From Ulvibacterium marinum (GTDB lineage: Bacteria; Bacteroidota; Bacteroidia; Flavobacteriales; Flavobacteriaceae): 64,000 nucleotides of DNA. The notes under the pieces are model-generated. The model saw nothing but the letters and a program-made list of their open reading frames with translations, was not told where the DNA came from and ran no database searches. The position numbers and the translations under genes are program-made. Shown here piece by piece: positions 42,432 to 51,637 of the stretch; the first letter of the stretch is position 1; the number at the start of each line of letters is the position of its first letter. Where the stretch lies: positions 997,859 through 1,061,858 of the forward strand of contig NZ_RBCJ01000003.1 in assembly GCF_003626755.1 (NCBI RefSeq), read 5' to 3'.

Positions 42432-42617
42432 AGAGCTTTAATCCCGTTAAAATGCACCTTCTTTCGGTAAAGTGATTTTGGGTCTTTGTCCGTTCACCGA
42501 TGATATTTTGCACTTTATCCCGATTTCTGTCAGATACCGAAAAATAAGGGGTTTTCAGCGAATCGAAACCCGGTAGGGTACCCTTCGCGGCGTTTTTATT
42601 ATATAAAAACGCAAGTC
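42432..42617 (+). ncRNA. Candidate structured 5' leader, copy 1
   Basis: A conserved noncoding stretch ending at the peptide ATG. Possible stems: UUUCGGUA/UACCGAAA (42462-42469 with 42535-42542), AAAGUG/CACUUU (42469-42474 with 42511-42516), GGGUUU/AAACCC around the loop UCAGCG (42549-42554 with 42566-42571), and a 10-bp GCGUUUUUAU/AUAAAAACGC hairpin (42590-42612) ending five bases before the ATG. Bases 42528-42577 are identical in copies 1-3. Confidence 0.65.
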
Positions 42618-42857
42618 ATGAAAACGCTAGTAACTTTAATCTTTGTTCTCTTCATCGGAATCACTGCCCAGGCTCAGGATACTACTTCTGAAGTAAAGGT
42701 TGAGACCATTGAAATGGGAATCGTTACCGAGACCGTTGAAGAAGGGGTTTCTTTTGAGAACGAAACTGAGGTTGCCCGTTTGTACAAGCGTTCCAATGCC
42801 AAGGTAAAAAAGGCTTTGTCTTTTACAACTAAAAGAAACCGAGCTAAATTGGCTTAA
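42618..42857 (+). CDS. Exported basic-tail small peptide, copy 1
   Basis: 79 residues: a signal peptide (MKTLVTLIFVLFIGITAQAQ), then a 59-residue mature part with an acidic, beta-prone first half (SEVKVETIEMGIVTETVEE) and a strongly basic C-terminus (VARLYKRSNAKVKKALSF, then TTKRNRAKLA). Two close paralogs (44730-44969, 46350-46589) and a distant one (60989-61246) are in this window. The VKVE.xEMG and VARLYK.xNxxVKKALSF segments are retained in all. I do not know the function; exported regulatory peptide, matrix or membrane-binding protein are possible. Confidence 0.85.
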   Translation: MKTLVTLIFVLFIGITAQAQDTTSEVKVETIEMGIVTETVEEGVSFENETEVARLYKRSNAKVKKALSFTTKRNRAKLA

Positions 42858-42898
42858 TCCTCCCTATCAGATTTAACCTTCTAGAAGACTTGCAATAT

Positions 42899-44416
42899 TC
42901 ACTTTAGATGTAACGAAGTATATGCATCGGACAATTCTTTCACCTTTTCAGGATAGGTTGATGCCAAGTCCTTCAGTTCCGTGGGGTCTTCCTTCATGTT
43001 ATAGAGTTCCCAATCCCCGCCATTGAGCCGTACAATTTTATAATCCCCTTTTCGGAACATACGGAACTTATCCAGGCCGGAAACAAAATAATCGGGCTCC
43101 TTTCTTTCTTCGCCCTTAAAAATGGGTAGGAGGGAACTCCCTTGAAGCGGTAGGGTGGCATGGCCGTTTATAGAGTCTGGATAGGAAGTTTTCAGTACCT
43201 CCAAAAAAGTAGGGGCCATATCCACCACATGGCCGGGTTGTTTGGTAATGGTCCCCGGGGCAATACGATCGGGCCAATACGCGATAAAGGGAGTATGGCT
43301 CCCGCCTTCGTGTCCGCATTGTTTGTATTGCCGAAAGGGCGTATTTCCCAAATTGGCCCAAGTTGCTCGAAGGCTCCAATAGGAATCCGCCGGGCCCGGG
43401 GCTACATCCTTTACCTTATTGGTATAAAAGGGGCATGAACCATTATCCACTAAAAATAGGACAAGGGTATTCTCCAATTTTCCATTTTTACGCAGTTTAT
43501 CCAGCACCCGACCAATGTTTTGGTCCATTCGGTCTACCATGGCCGCAAAAACGGACATTTCCAAATCCAGGGAATCTTGGGCCGATTCAGATAGGCCATC
43601 CCAGGGATAATAGTCCACATATTCTGGTACCAAAGGTTTTCGAAATTGGTTGAGGTTACCTTCCGGCGGACTTAGTTCAGTGTTTTCAGCTATCACGCCC
43701 AATTGTTTCATCTTCGCAAAACGCTCCTTTCGCAATTCATCCCATCCCTTGAGGTAGGTACCCCGGTACTTGGCGATGTCTTCCGGTCTGGCCTGTAGGG
43801 GATAATGTGCCGCATGATAGGGAAGATATAAAAAGAAGGGCTTATCCTTTTCAAAAGTATCGTCCAACCAGTGTAACGCATAGTCCGTTATAAAATCGGT
43901 TTTGTACATGGGAGATTGTTCAAATTGAATGTCTTCGGCCTTTAACTCTCGGCCATTGAGATAAAACGGCCGTTCAAAATCCCCGGATGGCGGACGAAAA
44001 TATTCCGTGGTAGCCCAAAAGGTAAAGGCTTGGTCAAATACATTTTCGGCCTTGCAATACTCGGGCACCCAGGAATCAAAGTGCTCCTTTCCGCTCATGA
44101 TGTTTTCATATCCCGCTTTTTTGGTCAGATGCGCCAGATGAACGGCCCCATTCCCCCCAGTGTACAATCCGGTCAACAGGGACGAGCGCGTAGGATTGCA
44201 TTTGGCCATATTATAGAAGGTAGCAAACCGCATGCCGCCTTCGGCCAAAAAATCGATATTCGGGGTCTGGATTTCACTACCATAGCTACCAATATCCGAA
44301 AAGCCAATATCATCGGCCATAATCAAAACGATATTGGGTCTTTTCTCAACCCTTTTCTTTGTGTTACAGGAATACAGGTAAACCACCAACAAGGCAAACA
44401 GAAGGTATTTTTTCAT
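42899..44416 (-). CDS. Arylsulfatase (S1 family), lipoprotein
   Basis: 505 residues, lipobox LYSC (cysteine 17). The formylglycine signature is C73-N-P-T-R77 in MAKCNPTRSSLLTGLY. Metal site: NIVLIMADDIGFSDIGSYG near residues 29-45 and LFLVDNGSCPF later. A long insertion and the KEHFDSW segment are typical of arylsulfatase A-like enzymes of Bacteroidota and Planctomycetota. Likely removes sulfate from algal polysaccharide fragments. Transcribed alone between two leader-peptide units that point toward and away from it. Confidence 0.92.
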   Translation of the reverse strand: MKKYLLFALLVVYLYSCNTKKRVEKRPNIVLIMADDIGFSDIGSYGSEIQTPNIDFLAEGGMRFATFYNMAKCNPTRSSLLTGLYTGGNGAVHLAHLTKKAGYENIMSGKEHFDSWVPEYCKAENVFDQAFTFWATTEYFRPPSGDFERPFYLNGRELKAEDIQFEQSPMYKTDFITDYALHWLDDTFEKDKPFFLYLPYHAAHYPLQARPEDIAKYRGTYLKGWDELRKERFAKMKQLGVIAENTELSPPEGNLNQFRKPLVPEYVDYYPWDGLSESAQDSLDLEMSVFAAMVDRMDQNIGRVLDKLRKNGKLENTLVLFLVDNGSCPFYTNKVKDVAPGPADSYWSLRATWANLGNTPFRQYKQCGHEGGSHTPFIAYWPDRIAPGTITKQPGHVVDMAPTFLEVLKTSYPDSINGHATLPLQGSSLLPIFKGEERKEPDYFVSGLDKFRMFRKGDYKIVRLNGGDWELYNMKEDPTELKDLASTYPEKVKELSDAYTSLHLK

Positions 44417-44543
44417 GGAAGTATCTATAATTGGGCATAAATCGCCCGCCCTATAAAGTTAGGATTATCTCCTTAATTTATTTAAATGGACCGATTTATC
44501 CTATCCATTTTTTAAATGAACGGGTTTTTTTATGATGAAATCG

Positions 44544-44729
44544 AGAGCTTTAATCCCGTTAAAGTGCACCTTCTTTCGGTAAAGTGATTTTGGGTTCTTG
44601 TCCGTTCACCGATGCTATTGTGCACTTTATCCCTATTCTTGTCAGATACCGAAAAATAAGGGGTTTTCAGCGAATCGAAACCCGGTAGGATGCACTTCAC
44701 CGCGTTTTTATTATATAAAAACGCAAGTC
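44544..44729 (+). ncRNA. Candidate structured 5' leader, copy 2
   Basis: The same leader as at 42432, with several substitutions outside the predicted stems and the exact 50-base core at 44640-44689. Stem UUUCGGUA starts at 44574; the hairpin before the ATG is at 44702-44724. Copies 1 and 2 share about 30 more bases at the 5' end than copy 3. Confidence 0.65.
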
Positions 44730-44969
44730 ATGAAAACGCTAATAACTTTAATCTTTGTTCTCTTCATCGGAATCACTGCCCAGGCTCAGGATACTACTTC
44801 CGAAGTAAAGGTTGAGACCCTAGAAATGGGAATCGTTACCGAGACCGTTGAAGAAGGAGTTTCTTTCGAGAGCGAAACCGAGGTTGCCCGTTTGTACAAG
44901 CGTTCCAATGCCAAGGTAAAAAAGGCTTTGTCCTTTACAACGAAAAGAAACCGAGCTAAAATGGCCTAA
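44730..44969 (+). CDS. Exported basic-tail small peptide, copy 2
   Basis: 79 residues, differing from copy 1 at four positions (V5I, I31L, N48S, L78M). The frame is open upstream to 44598, but that extension runs through the conserved leader hairpins, and the signal peptide starts at 44730. It ends 15 bases before the stop of the convergent DUF1080 gene. Confidence 0.85.
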   Translation: MKTLITLIFVLFIGITAQAQDTTSEVKVETLEMGIVTETVEEGVSFESETEVARLYKRSNAKVKKALSFTTKRNRAKMA

Positions 44970-44984
44970 TTCTCACTTTTAAAA

Positions 44985-45854
44985 CTACCGATATTTTTCT
45001 GGAACTTCCGTAATCTGTTTTATATATAGGTCTTTGTAGAATACTTCGGCACCTTCTGACTGCAAGATAATCTTTCCCGAATGGAGCTTTTCCTGGGTCG
45101 ACATTTTCCTGGAATTGAAAAGCCGCATGACTACTTTACCATTTACAATATGGATGCTGGAATCTCCGAGGGCAATCAATTCCACGTCGTTCCATTCCCC
45201 ATGGGATCTTTCCGCATCAAAAGCTTTAAAGACCCTTCGCTTCGCCAAACTATCGTGGGTTGCCGTTTTGAGTATGTCGGCAAAGTAATAGGAGCGTAAA
45301 GGTGCATTATCTTTATAGATATAATATACACTATCCTTGAGAACACTTGGGATATCGATTTCCACATCGCCTACGGGCCAGTAATCGCCCATATCGCCCT
45401 GTTGTATTTGTAGTTCTTGAGACCCCATCCAATTGTATACCGAACCGGGTACGCCAAAACCATGGTAAAGCAGACCACTGTCCCTAGGTCCTTTTTCCCT
45501 TGGAGGATGCATACCTTCGCCCCACTTCGTTTTTAACTTCAAATGATAGTTTTGATAGTCCTGTTCCGTATAGATCATTCCCCAGGCCACACCGGAAATA
45601 CGGATGGCCTTTCCATCATCGGTGTCCACTAGGGTAATTACTTCCAAGGGGTCATTATCGATGCCAAAGGGGGTTAGGGTATTGCCCAGGCTATCGGTTT
45701 TCATTTGGTACGGGGTTCCTAGATATTTATGCCAGCCGTTCAGATCTTGGCCATTCCATAGGGAAATCCATTGTTCAGCGGTTTCGATATTTTTCTTTTC
45801 AGACTTGCAGGAGTTGAGGGCTATAATCAGGAATAGGACAAAAAACCTTTTCAT
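44985..45854 (-). CDS. DUF1080 / 3-keto-disaccharide hydrolase-like lipoprotein
   Basis: 289 residues, lipobox ALNSC near residue 16. The single concanavalin-like domain has WISLWNGQDLNGWHKYLG, NYHLKLKTKWGE, DSGLLYHGFG, ELQIQQGDMGDYWPVGDVEIDIP, HGEWNDVELIALGDSSIHIVNGKVVMRLFNSR, EGAEVFYKDLYIKQI. Domains of this type cleave 3-keto-glycosides made by Gfo/Idh/MocA oxidoreductases, so it may work with the 32.8-36.2 kb enzymes. Lipid-anchored, periplasmic or surface. Confidence 0.88.
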   Translation of the reverse strand: MKRFFVLFLIIALNSCKSEKKNIETAEQWISLWNGQDLNGWHKYLGTPYQMKTDSLGNTLTPFGIDNDPLEVITLVDTDDGKAIRISGVAWGMIYTEQDYQNYHLKLKTKWGEGMHPPREKGPRDSGLLYHGFGVPGSVYNWMGSQELQIQQGDMGDYWPVGDVEIDIPSVLKDSVYYIYKDNAPLRSYYFADILKTATHDSLAKRRVFKAFDAERSHGEWNDVELIALGDSSIHIVNGKVVMRLFNSRKMSTQEKLHSGKIILQSEGAEVFYKDLYIKQITEVPEKYR

Positions 45855-46191
45855 GGTAGGGTTATCTTAGGTTGATGCCTTAAGATACTATAAATAAATG
45901 CATTGATTGCAATTATTGGTTGAAACCCTGACTGCATTTCGACAAAGCTCAATGGTCACGGCCTGCGGGTATGCGCTTTTGGTGTTTCCGAATTTTCGGG
46001 GCTAGTTTCCACAAATATCTGGGTTTTCAAAAAGTTATCGAGTTACTAAATCATCGTTCCCGCAATAAAAAATGACTTAAAACCCAATAACCTAAATAAC
46101 CTATCCTGTCCTCCCGATTCAATTCAGGACTTATCTGCTGCTGCTTCCCGCAAAAACGAAATCGGGGTAGGATGCTCGATAAAATACCTAT
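45855..46191. other. Intergenic region, no gene
   Basis: A 337-base gap upstream of leader copy 3. It contains a short stretch resembling the common flavobacterial TTCGACA..GCTCAATG repeat (about 45938-45954). No credible frame. Confidence 0.4.
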
Positions 46192-46349
46192 CCTTTCGGT
46201 AAAGTGATTTTGGGTCTTTGTCCGTTCACCGATGCTATTGTACACTTTAACCCGATTTCTGTCAGATACCGAAAAATAAGGGGTTTTCAGCGAATCGAAA
46301 CCCGGTAGGATACCCTTCGCGGCGTTTTTATTATATAAAAACGCAAGTC
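46192..46349 (+). ncRNA. Candidate structured 5' leader, copy 3
   Basis: Leader copy beginning at the CTTTCGGTA stem. Identical 50-base core at 46260-46309; the final hairpin is at 46322-46344. It lacks the extra 5' segment shared by copies 1 and 2, which suggests the functional unit begins at this stem. Confidence 0.65.
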
Positions 46350-46589
46350 ATGAAAACGCTAGTAACTTTAATTTTTGTTCTCTTCATCGGAATCGCCGCC
46401 CAAGCTCAGGATACTACTTCCGAAGTAAAGGTCGCGACCCTAGAAATGGGAATCGTTACCGAGACCGTTGAAGAAGGAGTTTCTTTCGAGAACAAGACTG
46501 AGGTTGCCCGTTTGTACAAACGTTCCAATGCCAAGGTAAAGAAAGCTTTGTCTTTTACAACGAAAAGAAACCGAGCTAAAATGGCCTAA
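46350..46589 (+). CDS. Exported basic-tail small peptide, copy 3
   Basis: 79 residues. Differences from copy 1 are T16A, E29A, I31L, E49K and L78M; the whole basic C-terminal half is unchanged. It ends eight bases before the stop of the convergent esterase gene. Confidence 0.85.
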   Translation: MKTLVTLIFVLFIGIAAQAQDTTSEVKVATLEMGIVTETVEEGVSFENKTEVARLYKRSNAKVKKALSFTTKRNRAKMA

Positions 46590-46597
46590 GAAATGTT

Positions 46598-47290
46598 TTA
46601 TTCTCGAACAACATCTTCCAAAACCGCCCAAACATTATCGGCCACAATTTTTTGTCCTTCAATAGTTGGGTGTATGCCGTCCTCCTGGTTCAATTCAGGA
46701 TTACCTGCCACGCCTTCCAACAAAAAGGGAATCAAGGGCAATGTGTTTTTCTCTGCCAAATCCGGAAATATCTTGCGAAATTCCGAAGTATAGTCCTGTC
46801 CCATATTAGGGGGTATCTGCATACCGGTAAGAATTATTTTAGTATTTGGATTTTTCTGCCGTACCGCATCGATAATGGCCTGTAAATTGGTTCTTGTCTC
46901 TGCAAGGGGAATCCCCCGTAATCCGTCGTTGGCCCCTAGTTCCAGTATAAAAATATCGGCCTTTTGGTTCAATACCCAATCCAATCTGTTTCTTCCACTG
47001 GCCGTGGTCTCCCCACTAAGTCCGGAATTAATGACCGTGTAATTCATTCCCAAGGAATTCAATGTATCCTGAATAACAGCGGGAAAAGCTTCTTGGGGAT
47101 CAAGACCTAGTCCTGCGGTAAGGCTATCCCCAAAGAAAATAATAGTCTTACTATCCTCCTTACTGATTTCCTCTGTAGGGGAATCTACCGATTCGTTAGA
47201 GGGATCATCGGGCTTCTGTGTGGATTTACCACCACAGGACAGCAATAGGAACAGGGAGAAAAAATAACAAAGTTTTAAGAGTGTATGCAT
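46598..47290 (-). CDS. SGNH/GDSL arylesterase (TesA-like), lipoprotein
   Basis: 230 residues. Lipobox LLSC near residue 19, then an acidic linker. SGNH blocks: IIFFGDSLTAGLGL (nucleophile serine), NSGLSGETTASGRNR (glycine), FILELGANDGLRG (asparagine) and DGIHPTIEGQ (D-x-x-H). This matches the TesA/arylesterase family, multifunctional thioesterase/lysophospholipase enzymes. It is divergent from a YbbA/YbbP-type ABC transporter, the same arrangement as in Escherichia coli, which supports orthology. Confidence 0.92.
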   Translation of the reverse strand: MHTLLKLCYFFSLFLLLSCGGKSTQKPDDPSNESVDSPTEEISKEDSKTIIFFGDSLTAGLGLDPQEAFPAVIQDTLNSLGMNYTVINSGLSGETTASGRNRLDWVLNQKADIFILELGANDGLRGIPLAETRTNLQAIIDAVRQKNPNTKIILTGMQIPPNMGQDYTSEFRKIFPDLAEKNTLPLIPFLLEGVAGNPELNQEDGIHPTIEGQKIVADNVWAVLEDVVRE

Positions 47291-47364
47291 GCTGACAGGG
47301 TCTAAATATCGAAATCATTTCCTTATTTTGTCCTTTTTGCCCTTGGGCATTTTAGAAAAGGACC

Positions 47365-48051
47365 ATGACAAAGATATTAAACGTTAGCCACCTTGGGAAG
47401 ACCTACACCAGTGGTTCTAAAGAATTAACCGTATTGGATGATATATCCTTTACTATAAATGAGGGGGATACCTTTGCCATCGTTGGGCCTTCAGGAAGTG
47501 GAAAGACTACATTGTTGGGGCTCTGCGCGGGACTGGATAAACCAGGTACGGGTAGCATTGAACTTTGTGGAACCGAGCTTCAATCCCTCAGTGAGGATGA
47601 AAGGGCGTTATTGCGTAACCAAAAAGTAGGGTTTATTTTTCAGGATTTTCAATTGTTACCTACCCTTACCGCTCTGGAGAATGTAAGTGTACCTTTGGAA
47701 TTGCAGGGTGCCAAGAATGCGAGTATCGTAGCCAGAGAGCTGTTGGAGAAAGTTGGATTGGCCGATCGCGTAAACCATTATCCTTCCCAACTTTCCGGAG
47801 GAGAGCAACAACGGGTAGCGTTGGCCCGGGCCTTTTCCAATAATCCCTCAATTTTGTTCGCCGACGAACCTACGGGCAATCTGGACGAGGAAACGGGCGA
47901 GAAAGTGGTAGAACTACTTTTTGAACTCAATAAGGAAGCCGGCACAACCTTGGTAATCGTAACCCACGATTTGGATCTGGCCCGAAAAACACAGCATATT
48001 CTAAAGCTAAAGGGCGGTAAAATCCTGGCACAGGAAAAAGCAATAGCGTAG
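47365..48051 (+). CDS. ABC transporter ATP-binding protein (YbbA-like)
   Basis: 228 residues, LolD/MacB-type ATPase. Walker [14 protein letters not shown]-loop [16 protein letters not shown], signature [15 protein letters not shown], Walker [13 protein letters not shown] and H-loop VIVTHD are all intact. Its TAG stop shares one base with the GTG start of the permease gene, so the two are coupled. Neighbour of TesA. Confidence 0.93.
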   Translation: MTKILNVSHLGKTYTSGSKELTVLDDISFTINEGDTFAIVGPSGSGKTTLLGLCAGLDKPGTGSIELCGTELQSLSEDERALLRNQKVGFIFQDFQLLPTLTALENVSVPLELQGAKNASIVARELLEKVGLADRVNHYPSQLSGGEQQRVALARAFSNNPSILFADEPTGNLDEETGEKVVELLFELNKEAGTTLVIVTHDLDLARKTQHILKLKGGKILAQEKAIA

Positions 48052-50606
48052 TGAACAAGACCGACCGAAATTTGAAGACGGCAGCAGGTGCCCAGTGGTT
48101 GTTGAAAATGGCCTGGCGGGACAGTAAGGCCAGCGGGAAAAGGTTGCTGCTTTTTATGGCTTCCATCATTTTGGGTATTGCGGCCGTCGTATCCATCCAA
48201 TCCTTTAGTGAAAGCCTCAAGGACAACATTACATTACAATCCAAGGCCCTTATGGGGGCCGATTTTCGGATAGATACCAAGCAATTGCCCTCTGAAAAAG
48301 TCCAGGCTCTTATTGATTCTCTTGGTGCCGAGGCGATGGAAGTAAAGTTTGTCTCCATGGCCGCTTTTCCGAAAAGTGGATCGACCAAATTGGTACAAAT
48401 TCGCGGTATGGAAGGGGGATATCCCTTGTACGGCGATTTGGAGACCTATCCGGAGAACGCTGGCGATACCTATCAAGAAAAGAACGGGGCTTTGGTAGAT
48501 GCCACCGTAATGCTACAGTTTAACCTGAAAGTTGGGGATAGCATAAAAGTTGGGGATGTTACCTTTCCCATTATAGGACGATTGGATTCCGGCCCGGGAA
48601 CTACCGGTGTATTTAGTTCGGTCGCCCCACCGGTCTGGGTACCGTATGGTTCCATTGAAGCAACCGGATTGCTGCAGACCGGAAGTCGCATAGAGTATAA
48701 TTATTTTTTTAAGGCCGATGCGAATACTGACTTAAGCACTTTAAACGATAAACTAGATCCCTTGTTGGATGCCGAAAAGGCCGATTTGGATGTCCATACC
48801 ATAACGAGTCAACGTATGGGACGTAGATTCGAAAATGTAGGCAAGTTTTTGAATTTGGTAGCTTTCATTGCCTTGTTGTTGGGCTGTGTGGGCATTGCCA
48901 GTTCGGTACATATCTATATCAAAGAGAAGTTACGTTCCATAGCTGTGCTTAAATGCATTGGAGCTACTCGAAAGCAAACGTTTTTGATTTACCTTTTACA
49001 AATTGCGGGGTTGGGACTTTTTGGTGGAATAATCGGGACGGCGGCAGGGTTGATCCTTCAGCAGTCCTTTCCCTTGTTGTTACAGGATTTCCTACCCTTT
49101 GAGGTAGTGCTTTCGCTTTCCGCGAGGCCTATTATCATGGGATTGTTGCTAGGTATTTTAATGTCCGTTCTGTTTGCATTGCTACCCTTGTTGAGTACGT
49201 GGTTCGTTTCGCCCTTGCAAGTTCTTCGTATCCAGGAAGGAACTCCCGAACGTTCTAGAAAAGCGATGGTATTAGTCATGGCTGGCATTTTGCTGTTCAT
49301 TTTGGGATTTGCCCAATGGTTGTTGGATAATTGGAGGTACTCCCTCTATTTTGTACTCAGCGTATTGGCCGTTTTTTCAATTTTGGGTGGTTTGGCCAAT
49401 TTGCTCATGCGGGGTGTAAAGAAATATTTCCCTACTTCATGGGGATTCACCGCTCGTCAGAGCTTACTGAATCTCTTTCGCCCCAATAACCAGACCTTGG
49501 TCTTGATCTTGGCCATTGGGGTAGGGGCTTTTTTGATCAGTACGCTTTATTTTAGCAAAGACATCTTATTGGCCAAGGCTCGAGTGGAGGACAGCTCACA
49601 GAGTCCCAATATTATTCTATTGGACGTACAGACCGAACAGAAGGATTCCGTAGCCCAGAGCATATTGCCCAAGGGGCTTCCGGTCATTGATAATATCCCT
49701 ATTGTGACCATGCGCATTCATAGCATCAAAGGGAGGGCCGTGAACGAACTTCGCCAGGATACCACCCTGAACATGAACAAATGGATCCTTAACCACGAAT
49801 TTAGGGTCACCTATCGCGATTCACTGATTGATTCGGAAATGCTTACCAGTGGTGAATGGATTTCCCAGGCCGATGTGGATGTTCCCATTCCTATCTCCGT
49901 AGCCGATAATATTGCGCGGGATGCAAAGGTGGTGGTAGGGGATACGATACTGTTCAACGTACAGGGCGTATTAATGAAGACTTTTGTGGGTAGTGTTCGT
50001 GCCGTTGACTGGGGTAGGATGCAACCCAACTTTTCCATACTCTTCCCCAAGGGCATCTTGGAGAATGCGCCCCAATTTCATGTATTGACCACTAGGGCCC
50101 CGGACGAGGCCGCTTCCGCACAATTACAACGGGAATTGGTCCGCAAGTTCCCCAACGTTTCTATTTTGGATTTGCGTCAACTTCTTGGGATATTGGAGGG
50201 CATTCTTGATAAGATCTCCTGGGTTATCAACTTCATGGCCTTTTTTAGTATCCTTACAGGTGTTATTGTGCTCATAGGTTCGGTACGAACTAGTAAGTAT
50301 CAACGTATTCGAGAAAATGTATTGTTACGTACCTTGGGGGCCAAGAGTCCACAAATCTTAAGGATTACCGCTTTGGAATACTTCTATCTGGGTATTTTGG
50401 GAAGTGCCATGGGTGTTTTGCTCTCTCTCTTCGGGGCACAACTGCTGGCACGCTTTGTATTCGAGGTACCTTTTGCTCCCTCTTGGGCACCTTTCCTGAT
50501 TCTATTGCCCGGGATTACGGCCTTGGTGTTGTTGATCGGCTTGGGCAATAGCCGAAGTGTTATCCAAAGCCCGCCTTTGGAAGTATTGCGGAAGGAGGGA
50601 GGTTGA
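48051..50606 (+). CDS. ABC transporter permease (YbbP-like, FtsX family)
   Basis: 851 residues. An N-terminal helix ([21 protein letters not shown]) and a large periplasmic domain precede the first FtsX core ([40 protein letters not shown]), a central pair of helices, a second periplasmic region and a final FtsX core ([38 protein letters not shown]). This is the YbbP layout, a mechanotransmission-type transporter with unknown substrate, possibly lipids or the TesA product. The start is the GTG at 48051. Confidence 0.9.
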   Translation: MNKTDRNLKTAAGAQWLLKMAWRDSKASGKRLLLFMASIILGIAAVVSIQSFSESLKDNITLQSKALMGADFRIDTKQLPSEKVQALIDSLGAEAMEVKFVSMAAFPKSGSTKLVQIRGMEGGYPLYGDLETYPENAGDTYQEKNGALVDATVMLQFNLKVGDSIKVGDVTFPIIGRLDSGPGTTGVFSSVAPPVWVPYGSIEATGLLQTGSRIEYNYFFKADANTDLSTLNDKLDPLLDAEKADLDVHTITSQRMGRRFENVGKFLNLVAFIALLLGCVGIASSVHIYIKEKLRSIAVLKCIGATRKQTFLIYLLQIAGLGLFGGIIGTAAGLILQQSFPLLLQDFLPFEVVLSLSARPIIMGLLLGILMSVLFALLPLLSTWFVSPLQVLRIQEGTPERSRKAMVLVMAGILLFILGFAQWLLDNWRYSLYFVLSVLAVFSILGGLANLLMRGVKKYFPTSWGFTARQSLLNLFRPNNQTLVLILAIGVGAFLISTLYFSKDILLAKARVEDSSQSPNIILLDVQTEQKDSVAQSILPKGLPVIDNIPIVTMRIHSIKGRAVNELRQDTTLNMNKWILNHEFRVTYRDSLIDSEMLTSGEWISQADVDVPIPISVADNIARDAKVVVGDTILFNVQGVLMKTFVGSVRAVDWGRMQPNFSILFPKGILENAPQFHVLTTRAPDEAASAQLQRELVRKFPNVSILDLRQLLGILEGILDKISWVINFMAFFSILTGVIVLIGSVRTSKYQRIRENVLLRTLGAKSPQILRITALEYFYLGILGSAMGVLLSLFGAQLLARFVFEVPFAPSWAPFLILLPGITALVLLIGLGNSRSVIQSPPLEVLRKEGG

Positions 50607-50675
50607 ACAATCCTGCATTATGCCGTTGAAAGAACGAAAAATGAGTAAATTAAAATTCCAATTAAGACCTATATC

Positions 50676-51629
50676 ATGAATTACAGGAATATCCCCAAGA
50701 CCGAATTAAAGGTTTCCGAAATTTGTTTGGGTACCTGGGCGATGGGCAATGATTTTTGGGGCGATGTAGATGACAATGCTTCGATACGAACCATACAGGC
50801 TGCCTTGGACTCGGGCATTAATTTTATCGATACGGCACCGGCCTATGGGGCCGGACATGCGGAAAGTGTGGTAGGTAAGGCCATAAAGGGACGTCGGGAT
50901 AAGGTAATCCTCGGTACAAAGACTGGGGTTACCCGTACTTCGGACAGTTTTTTACGCGATCTTAGGCCGGAGACCATTCTTAGGGAAATAGATGAATCGC
51001 TTTCGCGTTTGGGGACGGATTATATCGATTTGTATCAGATACATTGGCCCGATGTCAATACTCCCTTGGAGGATTCCTTGGAGACCCTTTTAAAACTCCA
51101 GGAGCAAGGGAAATTCCGGTATTTGGGTGTTTCCAATTTTACCACGGAACTGATGGAACAGGCCAAGGGTTTGGCCACTATTGTAAGTCTTCAGCCGAAT
51201 TATTCTATGCTTCAGCGGAAAATAGAGGAAACTTTGGTCCCTTATTGTCTTAAAAATGAGATTGGGCTTACCACCTATGGTACCCTTGCAGGTGGGCTGC
51301 TGACCGGAAAATATCGGGAACTCCCCAATTTTGATGAAAATGATAATCGCAGCCGCTTTTATAATTATTATCGGCCTGAAATTTGGTCACAGATTCAGGG
51401 ATTACTGTCACTTTTGGATGTTTTAGCGGAGAAGTATAAATGCCCTGTATCTTACATTGCCATTGCCTGGGCTCTGCAACAGCCAGGAATTGTTTCGGTA
51501 CTGGTAGGAGCCAAGAATGAAGAACAAGCGATCTCCAATGCGGCAGCGTCCACCATCAAGTTAACCGAAGGCGAGGTTCAGGAAATAGACCAGTATATTC
51601 GAAAGGAGCTAGCGACCGTTGCCTTTTAA
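50676..51629 (+). CDS. Aldo/keto reductase
   Basis: 317 residues. AKR barrel: LGTWAMGNDFWGDVDDNAS, GINFIDTAPAYGAGHAESVVGKAI (catalytic D and Y), LGTKTG (K), DLYQIHWPD (H), YLGVSNFT, VSLQPNYSMLQR, IAIAWALQQPGIVSVLVGAKNEEQ. NADPH-dependent carbonyl reductase; the exact substrate is unknown. It starts 69 bases after the ABC permease and may be independent. Confidence 0.93.
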   Translation: MNYRNIPKTELKVSEICLGTWAMGNDFWGDVDDNASIRTIQAALDSGINFIDTAPAYGAGHAESVVGKAIKGRRDKVILGTKTGVTRTSDSFLRDLRPETILREIDESLSRLGTDYIDLYQIHWPDVNTPLEDSLETLLKLQEQGKFRYLGVSNFTTELMEQAKGLATIVSLQPNYSMLQRKIEETLVPYCLKNEIGLTTYGTLAGGLLTGKYRELPNFDENDNRSRFYNYYRPEIWSQIQGLLSLLDVLAEKYKCPVSYIAIAWALQQPGIVSVLVGAKNEEQAISNAAASTIKLTEGEVQEIDQYIRKELATVAF

Positions 51630-51637
51630 GAATGTCC

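Noticed and set aside
44598-44729. N-terminal extension of peptide copy 2
   Set aside because: It would translate the conserved leader hairpins, and copies 1 and 3 lack an equivalent open frame; the signal peptide starts at 44730.
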